From Stenocarpella maydis (Eukaryota; Ascomycota; Sordariomycetes; Diaporthales; Diaporthaceae), in NCBI GenBank assembly GCA_002270565.1, contig NQMI01000002.1, positions 372,001 to 436,000 of the forward strand: a stretch of 64,000 nt of DNA. The letters run 5' to 3'. The notes beneath the pieces are model-generated. The model did no database searches. It saw nothing but the letters and a program-made list of their open reading frames with translations, and was not told the DNA's origin. Below are positions 1-12,600 of the stretch, piece after piece (position 1 is the first letter of the stretch; each line of letters opens with the position of its first letter). Position numbers and translations under genes: made by a program.

Positions 1-60
1 GCGTACTGGCGGGATGTGTACCCGTGTGTGGCCCAAATTTGGGCCTAGGATACCGACTGA

Positions 61-1815
61 CTATCCTTTCGCCTGACCCGACGTGCCATTCTCGGCCGCC
101 TGTATAGTAGCGGCGGCTGAGACAGAAGCAGTAGAAGCTGGAGCAGGGCGCCCCTCCGAGTCGGCCTTCTTAGCCTCCTTCTTGTCCTTCTTCCCGAGCG
201 AAATCGCGCCCTTGGCGAGCGCCTCGGCCGGAAGAGGCCTCACGATGGGCTGAGCGACCCACCACGGCCGCTTGCACCTCTTCACGGTGGCGGCCGAGCT
301 GTGTGGGTCGTTAATGATGGCGCCCTCGCCGTCTGCCTTGGCTTCGCCATTGGTCTTGGCGGTTTCTTCCGTACTTGCGGCGGCATCTCGCGATCCCTTC
401 TCGTACGCGCCGTTCCGCCCGTCATCTTCGGCGCTCTTGCCGTCGGTGCGCTCGTACTCGAGGAGGCCCTCGGCGACCTTCCTCTCGACCATAGTCAGGA
501 TGTCCTCATACACTGCGATGTCGCCAAGCTTCGACTTGGCCAGCGCGTCTCGCACGTCGTGGTGTTTCGTAACAAAGTGCCGCAGGAGGTGGAACAGGTG
601 CGGCTGCATGCCGACGAAGTTCGGCCCGGCCGTGATGGACGTGACCTTGGCTCCACCGCCACCGCCGTCCTTCCTCCGCTTCTTCCGTGCGGGCTGCTCC
701 TCCTCGGACCGTTCCGCCTCCTTCCGCTCCAGCTCCCGCAGCCAGGACTCATCATCCCCGGGGACGAACAGCGGCCTCCTCGCCGGCGGGTCCTGCTCCA
801 GGACGTACCGATACATGATGTCCAGGTAGCGGCGCATGATGGCGTCGACTCGGAACCCGCCGCGGCCGTCCGTGCCGCGCCAGTACTCCCTCGTCTCCTC
901 ACCCGGCGGCGGCAGAGTCGCGAACAGGGCCGGGTCGCTTAAGTTCCCCTCGGCGGCCATGACGCCGTCTGCGCCGGTAGCGTCCAGGCACCGCTGCAGG
1001 TCCCCGTGCTGCAGCACGTTGCCGTTGGCGAAGATGACCGTCTCGGGCGGCAAATTCTCGCGGAGGTGTCTGATATACTCCCAGTCCGCGACGCCCGTCA
1101 TGTGGCCCTTCTGCTCCCTCCTCCGCCCGTGCACCGTCAGGATGCTGGCCCCCGCGCTCAGGACGTTCCTGGCGTACACCAGCGTCGCCTCCTTGGTCTC
1201 GAGGATGCGTATTTTTGCCGTTACGGGCACGGGAAGGTTCTCGTGCAGCGTCTTGATCATGGTGTGTATGAGCTCCTGGTCCTCCTGCAGGAAGGCGCCG
1301 TAGTGGCCCTTGCGGGCGATGCCCTGGGGGCAGCCGAGATTGAGGTCCACGGCGTCGCAGTGCGGGGCGACCAGCTTCGCCGCGGCGAGGAGGACACCGG
1401 GGTCGTTGGCGCAGAACTGCACGAAGAGGGGCCGGTCGATGGCCGGGTTCCCGTCGAGGTACGGCTTCTCGTCGGCGTCGCGGCCGCCGGCGGCTGCGGC
1501 ATCCGTGTATGGCTTGGAGGTGATCTGGGATTGGGAGGATCGTGTGGGCTGGAAGTGGGAGTCACGGTACTTCTGGGCGTCGGCGAAGAGGCGGGCATGG
1601 AGCATCGGCGAGTAGGCGAGGACGCTGCGGCGTTCGGATTCGGGGAGGAAGGATCGCGACAGCATTCTCCAGGCGAACTCGGACTGGTCCACCATCGGGG
1701 CCACGATGTACCTGGGGCTTCCGATACTCTCGTAAAATGCGCGACCGTGCAGCTTGGCCGGACGCGCACGCACCGCCGTGTCCGCGGCGCCAGAAGCTGT
1801 GTGCTCGGCCATCAT
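61..1815 (-). CDS. DUS1: tRNA-dihydrouridine synthase, Dus1 type
   Basis: Single-exon gene of 584 aa. It should reduce uridine to dihydrouridine in the D-loop of cytosolic tRNAs (positions 16/17 for Dus1), using FMN and NAD(P)H. Visible: the FMN-barrel start GSPRYIVAPMVDQSEFAWR (about residues 32-50), FVQFCANDP, and the catalytic motif VDLNLGCPQGIARKGHYG with the presumed proton-donor Cys162, followed by TVHGRRREQKG and the NGNV strand. A hydrophilic insert (about residues 90-118) separates the first barrel strands, and the C-terminus is a long Lys/Ala/Glu-rich low-complexity tail (about 470-584), usual for filamentous-fungal Dus1. The start is an ATG doublet at 1815; the coding frame ends at TGA beside the window edge. 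It is transcribed in the same direction as the Bni4-like gene but 1.2 kb away. The family call is firm; assignment to Dus1 rather than another Dus paralogue rests on the barrel motifs. Confidence 0.93.
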   Translation of the reverse strand: MMAEHTASGAADTAVRARPAKLHGRAFYESIGSPRYIVAPMVDQSEFAWRMLSRSFLPESERRSVLAYSPMLHARLFADAQKYRDSHFQPTRSSQSQITSKPYTDAAAAGGRDADEKPYLDGNPAIDRPLFVQFCANDPGVLLAAAKLVAPHCDAVDLNLGCPQGIARKGHYGAFLQEDQELIHTMIKTLHENLPVPVTAKIRILETKEATLVYARNVLSAGASILTVHGRRREQKGHMTGVADWEYIRHLRENLPPETVIFANGNVLQHGDLQRCLDATGADGVMAAEGNLSDPALFATLPPPGEETREYWRGTDGRGGFRVDAIMRRYLDIMYRYVLEQDPPARRPLFVPGDDESWLRELERKEAERSEEEQPARKKRRKDGGGGGAKVTSITAGPNFVGMQPHLFHLLRHFVTKHHDVRDALAKSKLGDIAVYEDILTMVERKVAEGLLEYERTDGKSAEDDGRNGAYEKGSRDAAASTEETAKTNGEAKADGEGAIINDPHSSAATVKRCKRPWWVAQPIVRPLPAEALAKGAISLGKKDKKEAKKADSEGRPAPASTASVSAAATIQAAENGTSGQAKG

Positions 1816-3034
1816 GACCCTGGCCGTCGCAAACCAGCTCGCAAAGAATCTGTGCGAGGTTCTCGGGGGCGGAGGGACCCGCAGCCCAGGTCGCCAGGCG
1901 AAGGCCGCCAGACTTAGAGTCGAGAAGCACGTGGCTAGCGTTAAAGGCGTGCTCCCCTATTGGCGGAGAAGGCGTCCGATAATTATGTCTGGGTGAGGCT
2001 GAGCCGACCGACGAGAAGTTGACGGAGAGGAATCAACTTTTTTTTTGTTTTGGTTCTTTTTGGACCTCGACTACAGCCTTGCGTGCAGGGGCCATGAAAC
2101 TGACAGGGTTAATGCAGCCGGCGGTCGGAGTACTTCATACCATATGCCTTGTACCTTGATGTCCCTCTGTCCGTGGCTGGCTAACAAAAACCTACACACT
2201 ATCGTGCATAAGCTAAAAGTTTCCAATGCCGCCTGCACGTATTCATCTTGAAACTTGGGTCACACGCCTCAAACATCACAGGGCAGAGAGTCTCTTAAAG
2301 TTAGTTCGTATGTGTGCCCGCTTTGCATTGTGAAATATGTTGCCAATAAATGAACGAATGCTGCTTCCGCTCGACACAGTGCTGCCTCGGGTTGCTTTCG
2401 GTCTATCTAGGCCCCCGCTGAGTGATAGGAAATGTACCGACACCTCACTGAAAATCCCAGCTTGCATCTTCCGCTTAACACAACCATCTCCTCTAATGCT
2501 GATGACTTTTTCGCACGAATTGCTCTTCACCCACATTCCGATCCATGTGCACGCAAAAAGATAGACAGGGGGAAAACAAAACAAAACAGATGATGCAATA
2601 TGTCCCGAATCAAGAAACCCTTTGATCACCTCTCAGAGGCCCTCCCAGTGATTAAATATGTTTGATGCCCCCCGTGGCTCTTGCTGGCCCCAAAGTTCCC
2701 TCCATCTTCACTCAGTCCATTGGCCCTGCGGTTATGAGGCCGACCGGGTGTCGCCTCATCGCCCGTCTCACTTCGGCTCCTTCGTGCCACCTGGCAGAGA
2801 GGTGGGGCGCGTGTCCAGCCGCACAAATGGCCCTTTCGAGATTAATTCAGTCGTCCTTTTGTCGGTAATCTATTGATTCCCGCAGGCCCTGGTCCCAAGA
2901 TTAACGCCCTGACACCTTACTTGAATGCTTGTCCCGAAACGCCTTTGAAAGAATTGCCAATACACGATGGGGTTTGGGTGCCTGCTTGCCACGGATGCAC
3001 CAGCAGGTAAACATTCCATCGGAAACTATCATTG
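1816..3034. other. intergenic, no gene seen
   Basis: This 1.2 kb holds the promoter and 5' leader of the minus-strand dihydrouridine synthase gene and the 3' end of the Bni4-like gene. There is a T-run near 2038-2047. The open frames here are short and show no recognisable domain. Confidence 0.6.
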
Positions 3035-5686
3035 TCAGAAGAAATGCGTGTAGATCTTAGAGCTCTCATGCACCTCCATCTCCTGCATTCTCGGTTAGCG
3101 CTTGACCACGTTACACCGATCATCGCTAGCAACCTACCATCTTGAAGTTGTTGAGCTCCTCCTTGATCTGCTGCGCCAGCATGGGGGTGAGGCGGTTGCA
3201 AGTCGCAATCTCAGAGCGGCGGTCGTACTCCTGGCTCGGCCATGTGTCGTGGAAGACAATCCGAGGGCTGAACGTCGCGTTCCGCTTACCCTGCCCGCCT
3301 TGCGGTGTTCCTGGAGCGCTTCTGGTTTCTTGACGGAGCCGTAAGGCTGTCATGAAATAGTCCTCGCTGCCAATTGTGACGGACCCATTGCGGTTGTGGT
3401 TGGCTTCGTCATTGGGAGTGCTAGGCGCACTCGAGTTTGGCGAGTCAGTGACGTGAGGGACTGCCGGCAAATCGAAGAGAGGGCCCCTCTCGACCCTGGG
3501 CGAAGGAGTCGAAGCGCCGTTGTCTAGGTTCTTTGTTAGCATTCAGTGGCTCCAAGTAGTTGGTGCAGAGAAGCGTACGTTTCAGGATGCCCTTTCGTAC
3601 AGCAGCGAGCACCTCTGCTCGCTCCCTGTCCCCACCGACGATGCTCTTTCGTGAATTGGAGTTGTCTGTTCCTGAGCTGCCAGCTCTCTCAGGCATCGCC
3701 CCTTCGGCGGCGTTGGTTGCATCCATGGAGTTCCGCTCCAGGCGCGGAAAACCAGTGCCGCCGCCGTTGTTGGGATTTGGGTCAGGATTGACGTTGACAC
3801 GTTCCCTCTCGGCCTCAACCGTTACCATGGACACGGCGGCCTGGCTCGCTTCCGGCATCTCTGCGGTGGGTGCACCGATGGTGGACTTCGGACGGAATAG
3901 ACCAGCCAGGGAGCGCCCGCCTTTCTTCATGCCGCGGCCCATCTTTCGGATCATAATCGATGCCGAGGAGGCCGTGGAGGATATCGACAGGTTGTCAGTG
4001 GAACCGTTGAAAAGCCTAGAGCCAGCATAAATGTTACTGCCAATGCCTGCAGCTTCCTGCAATTCGGCGATGCGGGCCTGCTCCGCATCGAGCCCATCAG
4101 CAGGTGGGTTCTGGTGCGTTGTCGTCGCCTCCGGGGGGCCGCCGTTATCCTTGGCCCCGTCCACAGCCCCAGCTCGCCTCAGCTCGGCGGCGCTGCCAAA
4201 CGACAAGGCCCGGCGGAGTCTCGAGGTCTTGCTCTTCAATTTGCCTCCTTTCTGGTTGATGGCAGCCAGTTGTTTGATGGCAGGGCTGTCAAGCCCGGCG
4301 CTTGACGACGGCTCGGTAGCACCGGCTTGAGCCTCTGGCTTCGCGGCAGCTGCAGAACCCTTGGACCCCTTCTCATTTTCCATAGTAACCGGCCTCGACA
4401 GCGGCGATGGATTGGCAACCCGCTTGGCGGCATCGGAGGACGAGCTCCTAGGTGGGATGTTGACAAGTTTCGGGGAGTCTGGGTTCGTAGAGCTCTGATC
4501 TGAGGACTCAGGGAGCTGGGCGGGGTTTCCGGTCAGAGTCGGAACATTGCTACGATGGGCAGACTGCATGCATCGGTCGTCAGCATTTGGAAACTTCAAT
4601 GGCCCAGCCCTGCGTGAACACCTTGAATGGATCGTGCACTTCAGAGGGGTGGCATCATACGGAGACACTCACCGATGACGGTCGAGAATTACTGCTCCGG
4701 CTGGAGACCAGACTATCCGAGCTACCGTTCTTTGCACTTGCCATGGGGCTGCTGATGGTCACCAGCCTAGCAGTCTTGATGAGATCTTTGTCGTTACCAC
4801 CCTTGGTCGCTGAGCGTTCCGCAGATGGGTCTTCCGGTCGCTTCTGATCCGCTGCATGCGGGGTTTTGGGTAACTGGGCAGTATCCAGAGCAGGCATGCT
4901 GCGTCGCCGAATTCTTCTGGAATCCTCTGGGTGCCTGTAGAGTTGCATGTCATCCACGGAGCCTGGTACCTTGGCGTAGAAACTAGTTGGCCGACTCAAG
5001 TTCGAAGGGCTGGGCCGCCTCTCCTTAGTGGCGGTTGGCTGAGTGTAGAGGTGGTTAACAGACGCCATACCGGAGCCTGAAGGAGTTGCTGAGCCGTGTG
5101 TTGCACCCGACTCCGGCGACCGTTGAGCCGCGGTACGTCGATATCGGTCGGGTTGGGTTCTCGTGGCTGTTGATGATCCAGAGGGCGACTGGTTTGAGGA
5201 GTTGGAAATAAATGCGGACTGTGGCCGAGGGCCCGGACTGACCCTTCTAGTACCAGATACAGGAAGCATGGAATCATCGCGGGACCCAATCGACGCAACA
5301 TTTAACGCGGAGTTGGGCAAGTTGGGCATGGAGGCATTCGCGGCGTGGCGCGACCTCCCCGTGGAGGTATTCGGATCGAGACTCTGCATTGTCGGTACAG
5401 AGGGCGAGGACGAAGCCCGATAAGCTGAGTAGTGCTGCCACTGCCCGTTCGGCGGGGTGGAAGTGAAAGAGTACGGCTGGATCGGGGCAGAAGCTCCCCT
5501 GTAAGCCACTGGACCAGCGACACCTCCAGCCACTCCGTGATAGTTGTTCCTTTGTTGTTGAGCACCGGCGTATTGCTGGTTCGTCTGAGATTGAGGGGGC
5601 ATCATGCTCGAATTCGACCCTGTCCTTGTCTGAAGCATGGGAGCGGTACTAGTCTGCTGAGGATATGCCTGAACCAACGCGGCCAT
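3035..5686 (-). CDS. BNI4: Bni4-like bud-neck/septum scaffold protein
   Basis: Four-exon gene, 810 aa: exons 5686-4673, 4563-3579, 3523-3138 and 3082-3035. Introns are 109, 55 and 55 bp with GT..AG ends; the CDS is 2433 nt. In budding yeast Bni4 targets chitin synthase III and the Glc7 phosphatase (PP1) to the neck. Most of the protein is disordered, rich in Ser, Pro, Gln and Asn. The diagnostic part is the C-terminal tail (about 746-810): an RVxF-like PP1-docking candidate KRNATF, then PRIVFHDTWPSQEYDRR, IATCNRLTPMLAQQIKEEL and, in the 48-nt last exon, EMEVHESSKIYTHFF followed by a stop. This tail matches my memory of the conserved Bni4 C-terminus. Start MAALVQAYPQQ is the first ATG of the open frame. 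Splice phases are 0, 1 and 0. The family call rests on the tail only, since the rest is too divergent to judge. Confidence 0.75.
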
Positions 5687-7004
5687 TGTTTTCTCACGAG
5701 ATGGATTCTGAGACGCTTATCGAAAGCTGTCGAGCGAGGTAGAAGGTCTATCGGCGTAGGCCTTTCCCGCCCGGAGGAGGCTCGCAAGCGCAGGCTCCCT
5801 GCAGTCCGATCTATTAGCGCAAAGTCCTTTGGTGGGCGCGAACAGAGTATGAGCGCAGCATGGAATCGAGAGATACGCAGGGGTGAGTAGATGAGCAGGA
5901 TGTGTTGGATGCTTCAGGGCTGGAGACTTGCCAATTTGTTGACGCCAATGAGAGGAAGGTGCCGTGAACGTGGCAAGATGAAGCAAATAGCGCAGAGGCA
6001 GGATACTGCAAACGACAGTTGGACAAATGAGTGTCTATGGACACGTGTAGCGAATTGGATAGGCGGGCTTTGGCCGAAGATCACTGTCACCGTGAACTAG
6101 GTGGATGACGTTGAGATCTGAGGACCTCTCTACACAGGTAAGGCTGGGCAATTGAGTGTGGATCAAGAGTCCCAGGCGTGTACCCGGTGATGGCTGGCTA
6201 AGGCGAGTACATGAGGAGCCTCTGTTGGATCAGAAGCGTCGTGGGCTTGGTAAGGTCCGAGCACCAAGAAGGTCGATGGTGGTGGAATTGGCTGGGATGG
6301 TAGGTCCGCTCAGGCGCTCGGAGGGGAGGGGACGCTTTGGTTGGAGGAAAGATGCGAGGCGATGCACAAATGGGACAAGGCAGACGGGCGTGACGGGCTC
6401 GCAACGGGCGGGTCGGAGGACGATGCAAGAGATGCTCTGTAATAACACACACACAAGGACGATACAGACAAAAAAGAAGTTGCCTCCGGAGCGAATCGTA
6501 CTGGATTGTAGCCGAGAGGGTGCCGGGCGGCGGAGATAGCAGGCGGGTCTTGGCCTATTTTTTTTTTTGGGGGGGGGGGGTGGTTGTGGTGTTCTGGCGG
6601 TGTTGGTTTTGTTGTTGATGTTGATGGAGGCGTGGTGGTTCGCGCGATCGCGGTGCGGCGGTGGTGCTGGCACGAGGAGTCGAGCAAGGGGTTCTGGTGA
6701 GGAGCGAGAGCTTTCGGCAACGACTCGGGGAGTCCCAAAACAGTATTGGGCCGAAGAAAGACACAAGAAAAAAACAGGAAGAGAGAGATGGACAAAAGAC
6801 AAAAAGAGGCGGTGATGAAGAGAAGGGAGTACAACAAGGAAGAAGACGGGACGAGACGAGACGAGGGTGTCTTGACAGTGCCCTGTTGTGTGTCGTGTCG
6901 TATCGTGTTGTACAGAAGGAGGTGGAATGGGTGGAAGGAGGTCGGCGAGGGGAGAAAGGAAGCCAGGAGCCAGGAGCCGGGCAGGGAGAAGGAGGAGCTA
7001 CGGT

Positions 7005-7036
7005 GCCGGTGCAGGTGCAGGTGCAGGTGCAGGTGC
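7005..7036. repeat. CAGGTG hexamer microsatellite
   Basis: Tandem GCAGGT units, about four exact copies at 7011-7034 with imperfect flanks. They lie in the upstream region of the Bni4-like gene. The same hexamer in the other orientation (CACCTG) is tandem at 23492-23510. Confidence 0.85.
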
Positions 7037-7259
7037 CCCGTGTGTACAAAGAAAGCAGGCAAATCTGCACTGCATGGAAAAGACGAAGCAGCAGGTGCAA
7101 GGAACAGGGGCAACAGCAGACTGGGCCCCGGCTGCAACCCTTTTCGTTGAGCCAACCAAACCGTGAGGAGCTCTGTCATCTCAGTCCGCCCGTCTGGGGG
7201 AGTCTGCAGGCTGGCCTGCCTGGCAGTGCGGATTGGATTCCTGCCCACAGGCAACGCCC

Positions 7260-7450
7260 TCGTACCAGCAAAGCAGCCCTCGACGGCCAGCTAGCGTACC
7301 GTTGTCGTTCGTACCTTTCGGGGCGAAGGCAGGTACCAGAGTACCTAGCTCAGGGACCACCTCCCGCCTGGTAAGCCTGCCTGAGCAGTCACCTGGGTAC
7401 CTGCGCAGGTACGGAGCTATCTCCTGTCCGCCAGGGCAGGTACATTGTAG
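7260..7450. repeat. GGTACC-dense patch with a 16-bp palindrome
   Basis: Repeated GTACC/GGTAC words are spread over about 190 bp. The 16-bp perfect palindrome GTACCTGCGCAGGTAC lies at 7397-7412, and a GTACCTAG word at 7341-7348. The patch belongs to the TAGGTAC-type intergenic elements seen elsewhere in the window. Confidence 0.7.
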
Positions 7451-9625
7451 TAGGGGGACGGGCTTTATTCCATGGCCTGCTATTGTATTACACTACCATG
7501 TATTGTATTGCAATACGTCTTCGCTCGATCTCGCATCGCATCCAGCACAATCCATGGCCCACAATCAATGATCCACCATCCGGTCTTTTTCTCCTCCAGG
7601 GGTCCAAGGGGGGAGGGGCGAGGCTTAGCGCTCACGCCCACACGCATGAGAGGCAGATGCCACCCCAAAACCCGCTAAAGCAACTGTGAACTTGATGAGC
7701 ACGTCCCAATTTGTGGCAGTGGGAATCCCGCCGACCATGCCATATTCCTGGAGCAATGTTGTGCATTGCATTGTGGTCTCCCCCCCTACTGCCCTTTTTT
7801 TCTTGTTGTCTTCTCATTTTTACTCCGCTGGCTCTAACTGTTCGGCTCAGGAATGATGATGGGTCATGGTTGATGGACACGGGTGGACACTGTGTTCTAT
7901 CTGAATCGTCTGCCCGCCCTCCCTCCATCCATATGTACCGAGTACCCTCGAGGCAGGCCATCGTAGCATCTGTTGTAGGGTGTGTATGGACCATGTAGTA
8001 CATGTACGCACGCACGCGCACGCACGAATACGCACACACACCCACTCGTCTCGTCTCCGTCACGTAAGGCCACACACGACCAGACAACATTGTGTGTCCG
8101 AAGTGCAACAGAGTCCAAAAAGGGGCAATACACCCACCAAGGGTTCCTTTTCCAAGTCAGGGGACCACAACAATACCAACAATCATAGTCACACTCACAC
8201 TCGCACTCGCACTTGCTCAGACTTATGCCCGGCCTACCACCAGAAGCTCGCGCGTGGTGTTGATCGTGGGTGCGAAACCCACCCCCCCCCCCAAAGGAGA
8301 CGGGATTGGGGGGGGGGGCAAATGGGAGATTGACTGCTCGCTGTGATTGGACCTTCTGGCTGGTGGCATTAAATCCGCCCGCGCTAGGCAAGGCTGTCCC
8401 TGTGAGCACGATAGGCACTCCTCCGTGCGTGTCACTGTACCTCTCGCTGCGTATTGCCCACACAGAGCAAAAAAGCAGCACGGATACACCCAGTCCTGCC
8501 TGCGCAGAGCACAATGCAGCACGCCTTCGCAGCCTGTCTGTCTCGGTGGGCGACAAACCCTTCCTTGACGGTTGTCGGTAGCTTGATGGTGGCTTGCCAC
8601 CTTCTCTGCGTGCCCGTGCGATAGGAAACGGGCGCACGGGAGACAAGACAAGACGAAACGAGACAAGACAGGACGAGACTGTCGACAGCCTCTTCTTCTG
8701 CCGACCCCGCTTGATCGTCCTCAATCCACCCTCCCTTCCCTGCCGGCGATAAAGTCCCTCGGCAACAGGACATACAACAATCTTGTGTACACCAAAGTAG
8801 CCATCAGACCGCTTTCCGGGAGGCGGCGCCGAGCCAGAGGTTCACCTGCCTGAATTGACGGACTGCGTGATGAGTCCACTACCTTCTGGTGCCCTCGCCC
8901 GCCACTATCGACACCTCTGATGGGACCCTGACCACCTCGGCGGGCGCCTCGTCTCCGGACCCATTGTTGACTCCCTCGGCCTCGCTCACTTACCGCTCCT
9001 CACCAACCGGGCCAAACCATCCTGCGACCTGCACCCTCATGACTCCCTCCCTGCCCCTCAGATCATCGCTCCGGTGACCCGCAAAGCCGGGAGCCTTGCA
9101 GCAGTCCAGCGCAGGCGGGGTGGCAAATCAAAGCTGGTGAGGCCTGCGGGCCTGCGGGCTTGCTTGAGTACATAACAACTCAAACCCAAACCCAAACCTC
9201 GAATTGAGGCGGTATCTGCCAACTTCTTGTTTGCATGCCGGTGATCTGTGCAGGGATCCCGAATGTGGATAGGGGCCCGCGCCGTCAGGGTGCGGGCAGG
9301 GAGCCTCGTATTGGTAGGCAATCTGGCAATCTGATGATTATCGCAGGCAAATAATTCCCCACAGCCTGCTGGTATGGAGTAAAGTGGCCGGCCCTTCGTC
9401 CTGTCATCTGGATCGAACCGCCCCTATTTTGCCAGACGTGCAGGTGCCAGGCGGTAGTCGGTGAGCAGCAAAATGAACCACGTAGACAAGCCCGTGCTGG
9501 TCGTCTATTTTGAGGCCGAGAGCACACGAGGTAACGAGGCTGGCCCTCCAACTTCTGGCCCGGCAGCTGCCTCTGCCCCGGGCTCGACATGACGACACCT
9601 GACGCCTGACAACGGGAACTGGATC

Positions 9626-9692
9626 CTGGAGACTGGAGACTGGAGACTGGAGACTGGAGACTGGAGACCCGAGACTGGAGACCCGAGACTGG
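9626..9692. repeat. CTGGAGA heptamer minisatellite
   Basis: Nine 7-bp units and a partial one. Six exact CTGGAGA units (9626-9667) are followed by CCCGAGA, CTGGAGA, CCCGAGA and a partial CTGG. The alternating last four form a higher-order 14-bp unit. Confidence 0.95.
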
Positions 9693-12600
9693 CCAGACTC
9701 GCGACTCTCGAGAGGGCCACACACACCACAGGTATACGGGGTACACGCGCGGATCATGGATCGTATGCGAGCACCGCCGTGCCGGTACCATAGGGCGGGG
9801 AGATTGGCCTCTTGCCCGCAGCCTCGCTGCAGAGGAGCATCTCCTCCTGCTGCCCAGCATCCGACCAGCCCAGCATTTATCATCCGTAGTGTGTTCACCG
9901 TCCGCCCGTCATCCCCACAGACTCAGTCCTCCCGCGTCTCGCGCCGCGTCAAGTCAATCAAACCACATCCGCCTCCGCGATGGCCTGGTTTGCACACTAG
10001 TGGGCAGGGGTCCCCCTCGTCGCCGTAAGATTTTCCAAACAGGCAGCCGGGCAGGCACGGTTGCTCGGACGCAGCCAGGGACAGCGGGCACGGTATACCC
10101 GCCCTACCACCCACGGCCCCTGGATGAGTGATACTCACAACTACACTAGGTCTGCGCCCTGGCTGATGTTTACGCGGGAATGTCTACAGCGCAATGCTTC
10201 CACCGCTGGATCACACACAACAGGGAACCTGCACATTGTACATGAAAGGACCAAGACCTCAGACAGGGTCCAGACTCCGGTGGGATGGAGAGGTGACTAT
10301 GGCGACACAGGAAATGCCAATCAGAATGAAATTAGCTTTGAAACCGTCAGGGCTGCTCTGGCTTGTTTTTGTGATTATAACCGCGGTTGCCGTCTGTTTA
10401 ATTGTTCCCCCGAGCCCGTCTGTACACGGTCCGCCTAAAGATCCAGGCGGGCCACCGGGCTGGACTTCCATCCACGCTGCGGACTTCAGACACATGTCTG
10501 TCTACAACTTCCGCCATCAATCTCGCCTGGAATGTAGCCGAAGCCCCAATCATTCCGCTTCCCGCCCTGGCACAGGCCCAAGGGCGTTTCGGCGGAGTTG
10601 ATCCGAGATCTCGCTCCTTTTGTGTCCAAGCTGAGCCAGGCTGGCAGGCTGGCAAGGCTATCGCTGCCGGCTAGCTAAGACGCACCCTGTTTAATTCACA
10701 CTGCGCTACGGAATGGCCAACAAGGCCTGTGATGCTAAGATCCCCAATACATCCTCAGAAGGCCACGGAGGCACTGTTCCACACCGCAGACATCAGCCAG
10801 CTCACATCAACAGCAAGCCCCTGGCTGGTATCGGCAAGGTTCTCCATTTCCACGGCGCTGGATCAAAGTCTAATCTGGGTAAATGGGCCTCGCCTACAGT
10901 CCACAAGCGAAGGCATGAGGCGAGAAGGCCGGCTCCAAACTGGGGCGCTGTTGAATGCGCGGCGGCCAAACCACCTTCGCGTCATACTACTTAGTGACCA
11001 CCTGCATGCAACCCCGGAGGCGCCATTAATTGAGCAATGAGGAGCCGAGATCGGGAGTTCACAGGCGCGGGGTCGAGTTCGGAATCGCTCGCGGCGGCCA
11101 GCCTCCCTTGACTCCTGGGTCCAGGTCGGCGACGAGATAGCAGCATCAAGTTGTAGTGTCGGCACATGGCGGCCTATCAACGTGCCGCCCTCGACATTGC
11201 AGCTGCCGCCGACTCTTGTCGAGGAGCACACGCCCAGAGATTGACCCAAGATGTGGCTGCCGCCTGATAGGCTGCGGTGCCGGGTGGTGACGCTCGGTCA
11301 GCGCTTCATTTGCACTGCATATAATCTGCAAGCCCAACACTCTAGGCCGGGCCTATGAACCTGCAACCTGCTCCGGCTCGGCCGTGCTCCTCCGGACATG
11401 GGACGGAAGAAACGCCCACTCGTCCTGCGCCATCGGGTCTCCTTGTCCCAAAAAGTCGGCGATTGTACGGCGGCCCCTTGGTCGTCCTTCATGTGCTGCA
11501 TTGGGAACATCTAGCTTCTCACTAGGGGCCAGTTGCCACGTCCCATCGTATACAAATACCGGTAGGCATGCCCATCGCCAGGCACACAGCAGTTGCAGGT
11601 GGCGCCCGGTCGGCCAGCTCTGCCTGTCCGACGAGACCCTCTGCCCTATAATGCCGCCATCCGACGTGAACCCTTCGGAGCTTGCCCCCAAGGCAAAGAT
11701 GCATCTGAGGGGTTACACGACTGCTCGCTTCGATACCTGCTCATCCAGCCTCAACCTCGCCATTGCAATTGGTCGTGGTGCTCCTGCACAGTGAGCCAGG
11801 CCCCCGCCCCCTCCACTCCGGTCTGGACCGACACTTTTAGACGTCTGACGAGGGATGAGAGATCACCACCCTGCAGCCAGTCGGGCATATCTGGGCGTCG
11901 TCACCCCACACCCGCACGGTCACACCATCGACACGTGTGTTGGAACAGCATCAGAGGGCCGCCGTACTACCGCCTCAGCGTCAGTGTATGTGCGTGCGAG
12001 AAGGCCAAGAGACCGTCTCGTCGGCTTTGGCCTATCTCAGCCTAAGGACAGCCGGGTCCGGAACCCCCCCGCCTCTCCCCCCCCATTCATTCTTCGCGGA
12101 GCTAGGCGAGATCTGTGTGACCACACGCGACACTGCCAGTGGGTTAACAACCGATCTGAGACCACCGACCACGAAAGATGTTGCAGCAAAAGGCGGTGGC
12201 CACATGTCTCGAGAGGTGATATATTCCCTTCGACAGTCGCGCCGACATCGCCCGTGGCACAGCGATTGCTAGCTACGCGGCCTCCGTCGATCAGTGACTG
12301 CCGCAGGACACATTGCAGTTCGAGGAGGGTTGTCGTCATGTCATCTATCAGCGAATGTTTTAGCTGGCGCAGTGACATCTGTGATGAGCAACCGGCAGCC
12401 AAGAAAAGTACGCTGGGGACTCCTATACCGAGACACGGCTTCCTGCCTAAGCGCCTCTAGAAAAAAGAGCACTCGCAACCAGGCGCCTGGGACCAGAGGA
12501 GGCTAGACCGAAGACAGTGCTGAAATGGTTGGTTGTATGGTGGACACGCACCCGGGGGGGGGAGCAAAAAAAAACACCTCCATCTCCCCCTCAACAACAC

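Noticed and set aside
6555..7254. Long minus-strand frames (up to 314 aa) upstream of the Bni4-like gene
   Set aside because: Composition is driven by pyrimidine-rich simple repeats (Thr/Pro/Ser and TCTCTC dipeptides), equal-length frames occur on the other strand, and no domain is visible.
8223..8724. Minus-strand frame with alternating Cys-Glu (CECECEC)
   Set aside because: The Cys-Glu run is a translated hexanucleotide microsatellite, and the frame also crosses G and C homopolymers.
9401..9430. Possible tRNA B-box-like word (GGATCGAACC)
   Set aside because: No A box or cloverleaf stems at the right distance on either strand.
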